5,466 nt of DNA from Pseudomonas sp. (GTDB taxonomy: Bacteria; Pseudomonadota; Gammaproteobacteria; Pseudomonadales; Pseudomonadaceae). The notes under the pieces were generated by a model, which was given only the letters and a program-made list of their open reading frames with translations, did no database searches and was not told where the DNA came from. Location of the stretch: positions 1 to 5,466 of the forward strand of contig JARDZH010000561.1 of assembly GCA_029240955.1 (NCBI GenBank). Direction: 5' to 3'. The position numbers and the translations under genes were made by a program. Shown piece by piece: positions 1 to 5,466 of this stretch (position 1 is its first letter; each line of letters starts with the position of its first letter).

Positions 1-1206
1 GGCGTGCAAGGCAGCGCGTCGCTGGGCACGGAAGTGCGCGTCAGCAGCGACGAGCGTTTGCTCTGGCCGCAACAATGCCCGGGCCTGTATCGGCAGTTCG
101 GTCATCCGGTGCTGGGTGCCGGCCTTGCCGCAGACACGGCCAAGGGTTTGGGCACTGAGAGTGTGGCCTTCTTCAAGCGTGGCGGAATCCGCATCGCGGT
201 GGTCGGCGTGACCGACCCCTATGCCCGCGATCAGCAGGCCTCTCTCAAACAGTGGAACGACAGCCTGCAACCGGTATTCGACCGGGCGCGCGCTGATGCC
301 GATCTGGTGATCGCCCTGGCTGACGTCGGCACCGGCCCAGGGTTCTGGATGGCAGAGCGATTGCCACAGGTTGATCTGGTGCTGTGCGCGCGCGGCCAGG
401 ATCTGTGGCCGCAGCCGATCGACGTCATGCAGACGTCGGGCAAGCGGGTGCCGGTGGTGTTAGGAGGAACACGCGCCAGCGGCGCGTTTCGCATCCGTTG
501 CCAGAAAGCTGCCGGACAGTGGCAGTTCACCGCACGTTTCCATCCTGCTCTCGCCGGCGCTTTGAGCGCGCAGGATCAAGTTGAAGCGCAACGCATTCGC
601 CAGATAGCGCAACAACAGCGTGCCGCCCACGCGGTCTGGCTCGATCAACCCTTGGCGATCGCGCCGGAAAATCTCTGGCGGCGCGACGTGCGCGGCGGCA
701 GTTGGGATCGGTTGCTGCACATGGCGCTGGCGGAACAACCCGACAGTGCGGTGCTGCTGCCGGGCCTGCGGTACGACAGCCCGCTGGATCAAGGCCAGCC
801 GATTACCCGTGAACACCTGATCAGCCTGACGGCCAGCTATCCCGCTCCGGTCGTGAGCGTGTCGGCGCGTCAGGTCCCGCGAGTGCTGGAAAACGCTGCC
901 GAGCAAATGTTCGGCGAGCCCTTGCTGCTGGACAACAGTCAGGACCTGCCGCGCTGGTTCGGTCAGCCGTGGCAGGTGACCTACAGCGCAGGCGGCAAAC
1001 GGGTCAACGGCGTCGGCGAACCGACCGGCCAGTGCCGCACGTTTGGTCTGGGTTTCGATGCGCAGGCCGGCCAGCCGTTGTGGCAACACCTTGAAGCCTG
1101 GCTGCGCGAACGCCCGGCCAACTGGCAGATCGCGCCGCTGCGACTGCCGCACATGCGTTACGTACAAGGGCACCCCGGCTGGCATCCGCGTGAGCAGGCC
1201 AGTTGA
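1..1206 (+). CDS. SoxB/5'-nucleotidase-family protein, 5'-truncated
   Basis: The frame is open from base 1 and ends at TGA 1204-1206. The GTG at 4 is probably internal, so the true start and the N-terminal metal-binding motifs lie upstream. Numbering from that GTG, the order of elements matches the SoxB (thiosulfohydrolase) branch of the metallophosphoesterase/5'-nucleotidase family. There is an FGHPVL segment (32-37), GGIRIAVVGVTDPYA (60-74), a VDLVL strand (123-127), GGSWDRLL (231-238) and a C-terminal LPGLRYDSPLDQGQPIT block (252-268), where SoxB has a similar SPGFRWG...GQ.IT. SoxB hydrolyses sulfur-linked intermediates in the periplasm, and relatives are phosphatases. Here the expected SH..G and GHTHD metal motifs read LADVG (105-109) and ARGQD (129-133), so the ligand histidines are absent and activity is doubtful. 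No other sox gene is visible. The stop overlaps the gspC start, so it belongs to the T2SS operon and may be a substrate or accessory of that system (inference). The family call is firm; the function is not. Confidence -1.
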   Translation, partial: GVQGSASLGTEVRVSSDERLLWPQQCPGLYRQFGHPVLGAGLAADTAKGLGTESVAFFKRGGIRIAVVGVTDPYARDQQASLKQWNDSLQPVFDRARADADLVIALADVGTGPGFWMAERLPQVDLVLCARGQDLWPQPIDVMQTSGKRVPVVLGGTRASGAFRIRCQKAAGQWQFTARFHPALAGALSAQDQVEAQRIRQIAQQQRAAHAVWLDQPLAIAPENLWRRDVRGGSWDRLLHMALAEQPDSAVLLPGLRYDSPLDQGQPITREHLISLTASYPAPVVSVSARQVPRVLENAAEQMFGEPLLLDNSQDLPRWFGQPWQVTYSAGGKRVNGVGEPTGQCRTFGLGFDAQAGQPLWQHLEAWLRERPANWQIAPLRLPHMRYVQGHPGWHPREQAS

Positions 1207-1631
1207 GTCGGGTCGCAAGCATCAGCCACGTGCTGCTGGTGGCGCTGGCCGGCTGGCTGGCGGCGCAATGCGTGCTGCAGGTCTGGCATGGGCCGACGCG
1301 CAGCGCTGCGCCAACCGTTCCGACGGCACCGGCGGCGCGGATGCTCAGCGGGCACTGGCAGCCAGGTCCGGTCATCAGCAACGACCTGCCGCTGACCACG
1401 CTTGCCGTGCAATACCTGGGTGGTTTCAAGGCCCGCGAACTGAGTTCGACCGTGGTCGTGCTGCGCTTCGAGCAACGCCAGCGCACGCTGGCACGGGGTC
1501 AGCGTCTGGCCCCCGGCATTCTTCTGCAGGACATCGATGAATTGGGGTTGGTGTTCGACAACAACGGCAAACGCGAGCGTTTGCCCTGGCCCGCGCAACG
1601 TCCGTCGTTCGGCTTCAAGCAACAGGGATAA
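1203..1631 (+). CDS. gspC: Type II secretion protein GspC, short form
   Basis: The product is a 142-residue inner-membrane protein. A short cytoplasmic N-terminus is followed by one hydrophobic segment (about 9-28), an Ala/Pro-rich linker (about 31-46) and a periplasmic homology region (about 62-130) with the pattern LGGFKA...VVLRFEQRQRTLARGQ...GILLQDI....LVFDNNGKRERLPWP, typical of GspC/XcpP. In the family this region binds the N0 domain of the secretin GspD and connects it to the inner-membrane platform. The protein is shorter than XcpP-type members (more than 200 residues) and has no C-terminal PDZ or coiled-coil domain. The TTG at 1203 is chosen because this frame has a stop (TGA 1191-1193) just upstream, and a later GTG at 1230 would cut into the membrane segment. 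TTGA overlaps the previous gene's stop by 4 bases, and a weak GAGCAGG ribosome site lies at 1192-1198. gspD begins 2 bases after the stop, which fits the usual C-D order. Confidence 0.85.
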   Translation: MSRVASISHVLLVALAGWLAAQCVLQVWHGPTRSAAPTVPTAPAARMLSGHWQPGPVISNDLPLTTLAVQYLGGFKARELSSTVVVLRFEQRQRTLARGQRLAPGILLQDIDELGLVFDNNGKRERLPWPAQRPSFGFKQQG

Positions 1632-1633
1632 GC

Positions 1634-2875
1634 ATGACCATCCATCGTCTCAAGCAACCTCTGCGTCTCGCCGTTCTGCTGTGTGCTCTGGCTGCGGGGC
1701 AGGCCAGCGCCGAAGAGGAACCGGTCTACGAAGTCAATTTCGTCGACACCGAACTCAGTGAATTCATCGACAGCGTGTCGCGCATCACCCACACCAATTT
1801 CATCATCGACCCGCGGGTCAAAGGCAAGGTCACGGTCCGCAGCAGCGAAATGCTGGGCAGCGACGAAATCTACGCCATGTTCCTCTCGCAGCTGCGCGCC
1901 CAAGGCTTTGCAGCGGTCGACCTGCCCAACGGCAGCGTCAAGATCGTGCCTGATCAGGCGGCGCGCCTGGAGCCGGTGCCGGTTGAAAACGCCCGCACGA
2001 TCGGCCCGGTCAACGACGGCATGGCGACCCGCGTGTTCAACGTGCGCAATGCCGCCAGCGAACAGATGCTCAACATCCTCAAGCCGCTGATCGACCCGCG
2101 AGTCGGCGTGATTACGCCGTATCCGTCCGCCAATTTGCTGGTGATCACCGACTGGCGCAGCAACCTGGACCGCATCGACAGCCTGCTGGTGCAACTCGAT
2201 CAGGTCAGCCAGGAACCGCTCGAAGTGCTGGCGCTCAAGAACGCCAGCGCCAATGACACCGCTTCGCTGGTCACACGTCTGCTGGCGCGCGAACAGGGCG
2301 CCGACAGCGCGCAAGTGGTGGCCGACCCGCGCAGCAACGCGCTGCTGGTGCGCGGTAGCGCCGACAGCCGCGAGCGGGTGCGGGCGCTGCTCAAGAAGCT
2401 CGACACGCCGCGCGATCCGCAACAGAACGCCAACACTGTCGTGATGTACCTGCGCCACGCCAACGCTGCCGAAGTCGTGAAGGTATTACGCGGTTTGAGC
2501 CAGGACAGCGCCGTGCCAACCTCCGCCGCTCAAGAGGGCGAAAAAGCGCCGGTGCCGGTCAGCACCAGCGGCATTCGCATGGAGTACGAAGAGGGGACCA
2601 ACGCAGTCGTGATGGTCGGCCCGGACAACGAACTGAGCGCCTATCGCAATATCGTCGAGCAGCTCGACATCCGCCGCGCTCAGGTGGTGGTCGAAGCCAT
2701 CATCGCCGAGGTGTCGGACACCCGCGCCCAGGAACTCGGCGTGCAGTGGCTGTTCCAGGGCGACAGTTTTGGCGGTGGCGCCATCAACTTCAGCGGCAAC
2801 GCGCCGAGCGTGACCAGCGTCGCCGCGCTCGCTCAGGCTGGCAACACCACGGGTCTGAGCCAGTTGCTGTCCTGA
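1634..2875 (+). CDS. gspD: Truncated GspD polypeptide predicted from the sequence as given
   Basis: This is the only gspD product with a signal peptide that can be made without recoding. It has 413 residues, ending ...TTGLSQLLS. It keeps the periplasmic N0-N3 domains but stops about 65 residues into the secretin domain, before the membrane-inserting strands and the VPxLGDIPxLGxLF motif. It could be exported and might still bind the GspC homology region through N0, but it cannot form an outer-membrane channel. The remaining 235 codons (from 2890) have no good start. The first in-frame candidates after the stop are a TTG at 2881 and a GTG near 2911, neither with a clear ribosome site, and a product from them would lack a signal peptide. 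The fragment's fate is inference; the frame and stop are read directly. Confidence 0.7.
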   Translation: MTIHRLKQPLRLAVLLCALAAGQASAEEEPVYEVNFVDTELSEFIDSVSRITHTNFIIDPRVKGKVTVRSSEMLGSDEIYAMFLSQLRAQGFAAVDLPNGSVKIVPDQAARLEPVPVENARTIGPVNDGMATRVFNVRNAASEQMLNILKPLIDPRVGVITPYPSANLLVITDWRSNLDRIDSLLVQLDQVSQEPLEVLALKNASANDTASLVTRLLAREQGADSAQVVADPRSNALLVRGSADSRERVRALLKKLDTPRDPQQNANTVVMYLRHANAAEVVKVLRGLSQDSAVPTSAAQEGEKAPVPVSTSGIRMEYEEGTNAVVMVGPDNELSAYRNIVEQLDIRRAQVVVEAIIAEVSDTRAQELGVQWLFQGDSFGGGAINFSGNAPSVTSVAALAQAGNTTGLSQLLS

Positions 2876-2889
2876 GCCAGTTGCTGTCC
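2855..2889 (+). repeat. Perfect 17-bp tandem duplication inside gspD
   Basis: The unit CTGAGCCAGTTGCTGTC occurs at 2855-2871 and again, identical and directly adjacent, at 2872-2888. The 17-base periodicity runs through base 2889. Translated in frame, one copy gives LSQLLS, and the two reading frames on either side both encode that peptide at the junction, which shows one copy is extra. Because 17 is not a multiple of 3, the second copy shifts the frame and its first bases complete the stop TGA (2873-2875). More copies would keep this stop; only contraction to a single copy restores gspD. No insertion-sequence ends or longer flanking repeats are seen, so replication slippage is the likely origin. 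Confidence 0.97.
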
Positions 2890-3590
2890 GGCGTACAAGG
2901 CGTGACGGCCGGCGTCGGCAACCTCAGCGGCGGCGGGCTCAACTTCCTGGCGCTGCTCAACGCACTCAAGAGCCAGAGCGGCTTCAACCTGCTGTCCACG
3001 CCCACGCTGCTGACTCTCGACAACGCGGAAGCGTCGATTCTGGTCGGTCAGGAAGTGCCGTTCGTGACCGGCTCCGTGACCCAGGACAACACCAACCCGT
3101 ACCAGACGATCGAGCGCAAGGAAGTCGGCGTCAAACTGCGCATCAAGCCGCAGATCAACATCGACAACACCGTGCGCCTGGACATCGTTCAGGAGGTGTC
3201 GTCGATTGCCGACAGCGCAACGGCGAGCGACGTCATCACCAACAAGCGCGAGATCAAGACCAAAGTCATGGTCGAGGACAATGGCCTGGTGGTGCTCGGT
3301 GGCCTGATCGGCGACGAGACGACGACCAGCGACCAGCGTGTGCCGTTTCTCGGTGACATTCCCGGTCTGGGCCGTCTGTTTCGCTCCGACAGTAGCCAGC
3401 GGGTGAAGCAGAACCTGATGGTGTTCATCCGCCCGCGCATCGTGCGCGATGGCGAAACATTGGCGCAGCTGAGCAGCGAAAAATACCGCAACCTCAAGAC
3501 CAGCACGTCGCTCGCGCTGCCCGGCGCGGCGGACGGCGACACCTTGCTGCAGCTGTTCCCGGCCAGCCGGGAGCGAATGGATCAGGGCGT

Positions 3591-5051
3591 ATGGTAAGCG
3601 CCGTGCTGCCTTACCGGCTCGCTCGTCAGGCGGGCGTCGCCAAAGTCCCGGCCGAAGACGGCTGGCACCTGTGGCTGCGGGCCGGGGCGGACACCGATAC
3701 CTTGCAGGAAGTGATGCGCGTGCATGGGCTGCCGAATGCGGTCGATCATCTGTCGGTGCAGGATTTCGACGCGCGTCTGGGCTCGCTTTATCAGGCCGGC
3801 GAGTCAGCGACGGCCGCGCTGATCGAAGGCATCGGTGATCAGGTCGACCTCGACAGCCTGATGAGCGAACTGCCCAAGGTTGAAGACCTGCTGGAGAACG
3901 ATAATGACGCGCCGGTGATCCGCCTGATCAACGGTCTGTTCGCCGAAGCCTTGCGTCTGCGGGCTTCGGACATTCATGTGGAAACCTTCGAAGCCAGCCT
4001 GGTGATCCGTTTGCGGGTCGATGGTCATCTGCGCGAAGTGCTGCGCCCGCCGCGTGCGCTCTCGACCATGCTGGTGTCGCGGATCAAGGTCATGGCGCGA
4101 CTGGATATCGCTGAAAAGCGCCAGCCTCAGGACGGCCGGATCACGCTGCGTTCGGCGGGGCGAGAAGTCGATATTCGCGTCTCGACCTTGCCCGGTATTC
4201 ACGGCGAGCGAGTGGTGATGCGGGTGCTGGACAAGCAGGCCAGCCTGCTGGACCTCGCCAACCTCGGCATGCCTGCAGAAGTGGAGCAGGGCTTGCGCGC
4301 CTGTCTGTTGAGACCTAATGGCATCGTGCTCAGCACCGGGCCGACCGGTTCAGGCAAGACCACCACCTTGTACGCCAGCCTCAACAGTTTGAACGACGGG
4401 TCCTGCAACATCCTGACCGTTGAAGACCCCGTCGAATACGCCATCACCGGCATCGGCCAGACCGCTATCAATCCGCGCGCGGGCATGACATTCGCCAGTG
4501 GTCTGCGCGCGATTCTGCGTCAGGACCCTGACGTGATCATGCTCGGTGAAATCCGCGACCGGGAAACCGCGCAGATCGCCGTGCAAGCGAGTCTCACCGG
4601 CCACTTGGTGCTCTCGACGCTGCACACCAACAGCGCGGTAGGTGCCGTGACCCGCCTGCGCGATATGGGCATCGAGCCGTTTCTCATCGCTTCGAGCCTC
4701 AAGGGCGTGCTCGCGCAACGGCTGGTGCGCCGGCTGTGTGCCTGCGCACGTCCTCAGCCGTTGCAGGACGCGGAACGTGCGCTGTGGCCGGAGCTTGCAG
4801 GGCTTAGCGAGAGCTTTCATCCCGTCGGGTGCGATGCGTGTCAAGGCAGCGGTTACGACGGGCGGATGGGGCTGTACGAATTCATCGAACTGGACGCAGG
4901 ACTGATCGCGCTCCTGTATGACGGCGCCAGTGAAGTCGCCATGCAGGCGTATCTCGCCGACAAGCGCCAGAGCCTTGCCGCCATGGCGACCGAATGCCTG
5001 CGCCGTGGCGAGACCAGCCTGGCGGAAGTGTTGCGCGCGGTGCGGGGCTGA
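3591..5051 (+). CDS. gspE: Type II secretion assembly ATPase GspE
   Basis: This cytoplasmic hexameric ATPase drives pseudopilus assembly at the base of the T2SS, working with GspF and GspL. The 486-residue length is normal for the family. The N-terminal domain (about 1-100) is followed by the linker/N2 region with ASDIHVE (125-131) and the RecA-like core. The core has Walker A GPTGSGKT (250-257, K256), the Asp box ILTVEDPVEY (274-283), Walker B DVIMLGEIRD (314-323, E320) and the His box GHLVLSTLHTN (337-347). A C-terminal metal-binding module has C383, C385, C414 and C417. The first pair is CxC where GspE usually has CxxC. All catalytic motifs are intact, so this gene appears functional. ATG 3591 sits inside the end of gspD (7-base overlap), with AGGG at 3584-3587; a GTG at 3603 is a less likely start. 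The overlap implies translational coupling to gspD, so the gspD stop could lower its expression. PilB-type ATPases are relatives, but the gspC-D-E-F order supports GspE. Confidence 0.97.
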   Translation: MVSAVLPYRLARQAGVAKVPAEDGWHLWLRAGADTDTLQEVMRVHGLPNAVDHLSVQDFDARLGSLYQAGESATAALIEGIGDQVDLDSLMSELPKVEDLLENDNDAPVIRLINGLFAEALRLRASDIHVETFEASLVIRLRVDGHLREVLRPPRALSTMLVSRIKVMARLDIAEKRQPQDGRITLRSAGREVDIRVSTLPGIHGERVVMRVLDKQASLLDLANLGMPAEVEQGLRACLLRPNGIVLSTGPTGSGKTTTLYASLNSLNDGSCNILTVEDPVEYAITGIGQTAINPRAGMTFASGLRAILRQDPDVIMLGEIRDRETAQIAVQASLTGHLVLSTLHTNSAVGAVTRLRDMGIEPFLIASSLKGVLAQRLVRRLCACARPQPLQDAERALWPELAGLSESFHPVGCDACQGSGYDGRMGLYEFIELDAGLIALLYDGASEVAMQAYLADKRQSLAAMATECLRRGETSLAEVLRAVRG

Positions 5052-5054
5052 TCG

Positions 5055-5466
5055 ATGCCGACTTATCGCTATCAGGCGCTCGACCCGGCCGGCCGCACGC
5101 GCAAGGCCAGCTTGCAGGCGGAAAACGAGCGCCACGCCCGGCAATTACTGCGCGAACAAGGTCTGTTCGCCCGTGAGCTGCAGCTTCAGGATTCAGCCTC
5201 GCCCAGCCCTCGCGGACAGCGCCTGAATCACGGCCAGCTGTGCGAGCTGACGCGGCAACTGGCGACGCTGTTGAGCGCTGGCATTCCGCTGGTCGATGCC
5301 CTTGCAACGCTTGAGCGCCAGCTCGCGGAACCGGCCATTCGCAACTTGCTGGTCGCCGTGCGTGGCGCGCTGGGCGAAGGTCATAGCCTGGCGCAAAGCC
5401 TGCGCCGTCAGGGTGGCCTGTTCAACGGTTTGTACTGCGCACTGGTCGAGGCGGGCGAGCGTTCCG
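5055..5466 (+). CDS. gspF: Type II secretion inner-membrane platform protein GspF, 3'-truncated by window end
   Basis: GspF is the polytopic inner-membrane platform protein that contacts GspE and is thought to transmit its motion to the pseudopilus. The visible 137 codons begin MPTYRYQALDPAGRTRKASL, the typical short N-terminal GspF segment. The first T2SSF cytoplasmic helical domain follows (about 58-137), with QLCELTRQLATLLSAGIPLVDAL (60-82, split here only by position) ending in the family motif LYCALVEAGE (126-135). The three-transmembrane part lies beyond the window; full proteins are about 400 residues. ATG 5055 is in the same frame as gspE and separated from it by its TGA and one codon, so no earlier start is possible. 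GGGG at 5044-5047 can serve as ribosome site. PilC is the pilus counterpart, and the gene order favours GspF. Confidence 0.95.
   Translation, partial: MPTYRYQALDPAGRTRKASLQAENERHARQLLREQGLFARELQLQDSASPSPRGQRLNHGQLCELTRQLATLLSAGIPLVDALATLERQLAEPAIRNLLVAVRGALGEGHSLAQSLRRQGGLFNGLYCALVEAGERS

Larger units (their letters stand above)
1634..3597 (+). pseudogene. gspD: Type II secretion secretin GspD, frameshifted by a 17-bp tandem duplication
   Basis: This is the outer-membrane secretin, whose multimer forms the T2SS exit channel. Reading starts at ATG 1634 with AGGGA at 1624-1628. A Sec signal peptide (hydrophobic 11-22, likely cleavage ASA|EEE after residue 26) is followed by N0 (about 30-100), N1 (about 128-190), N2 (about 195-260), N3 (about 266-345, with a polar Ser/Ala/Pro linker near 290-312) and the start of the secretin domain (about 348 onward, VVVEAIIAEV). 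At codon 413 the frame hits TGA 2873-2875, inside a perfect 17-bp duplication. The other frame continues without a break from 2872 to TAA 3595-3597. It carries the rest of the secretin barrel, including the signature VPFLGDIPGLGRLF and a C-terminal tail. Deleting one repeat unit gives 648 residues, a normal GspD length. Nothing else looks decayed, so the lesion is recent or an assembly error. gspE overlaps the 3' end by 7 bases. Confidence 0.93.

Noticed and set aside
460..1218. Minus-strand open frame of 252 codons opposite the SoxB-like gene
   Set aside because: It is antisense to a frame with clear family motifs; it is an artefact of high GC with few stops.
1664..1690. Lipoprotein signal (self-piloting secretin of the HxcQ type) around the Cys at residue 17 of GspD
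   Set aside because: The residue before the Cys is Leu, not Gly/Ala/Ser, and a good ordinary cleavage site ASA|EEE follows at residue 26.
1499..2458. Long minus-strand open frame of 319 codons opposite gspC/gspD
   Set aside because: It lies opposite well-supported genes, its composition matches GC-rich antisense codon bias, and the translation shows no recognisable domain.
2746..2871. GTG at 2746 as the true start of a separate downstream gene
   Set aside because: The first 42 codons from this GTG are an out-of-frame reading of gspD. Secretin similarity begins only at the second repeat copy (2872).
2855..2889. Programmed ribosomal frameshift in gspD
   Set aside because: There is no slippery heptamer before the TGA, and the required shift is -1 while the TCC TGA context would at best favour +1. 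The exact duplication fully explains the break.
4350..5144. Minus-strand open frame of 264 codons opposite gspE
   Set aside because: It overlaps the conserved ATPase motifs on the other strand and spans the gspE/gspF junction; no domain is seen.
1..5466. CRISPR array, tRNA/rRNA gene, insertion sequence or terminator
   Set aside because: Apart from the single 17-bp duplication I saw no spaced repeats, RNA gene signatures, inverted ends or hairpin-plus-T runs; nearly every base is coding.

Overview
The window looks like a chromosomal segment of a Pseudomonas-type gammaproteobacterium (fluorescens/putida-like). The evidence is high GC, strong GC3 codon bias, and Xcp/Gsp-like type II secretion (T2SS) proteins. 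The genus is an inference from protein style; no marker gene is present. All genes are on the + strand and are packed with overlaps or gaps of 2-3 bases, so this is the inside of one operon. No promoter or terminator is visible, and the first and last genes run off the ends.

Layout: 1-1206 is the 3' part of a SoxB/5'-nucleotidase-family gene. 1203-1631 is a short gspC (inner-membrane clamp protein). 1634-3597 is gspD (outer-membrane secretin). 3591-5051 is gspE (assembly ATPase). 5055 to the end is the start of gspF (inner-membrane platform). Together C, D, E and F form the core of a T2SS: GspE powers pseudopilus assembly on the GspF platform, and GspC links that platform to the GspD channel. 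The SoxB-like protein is translationally coupled to gspC. This makes it a candidate secreted substrate or accessory protein of this machine (inference).

The most notable event is in gspD. A perfect 17-bp tandem duplication (period-17 tract 2855-2889) shifts the frame and creates a TGA at 2873-2875, splitting the secretin into a 413-codon 5' part and an out-of-frame 3' part. Removing one copy restores a continuous 648-residue secretin with all expected domains. The lesion is therefore either very recent, reversible, or an assembly artefact. As written, the system should lack a functional outer-membrane channel.

A second point of interest is the SoxB-like protein. By eye it lacks the histidines expected at the C-terminal-half metal-ligand positions of the calcineurin-like domain, which suggests a diverged or inactive enzyme. 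I saw no wholly new system, RNA gene, mobile element or CRISPR array.
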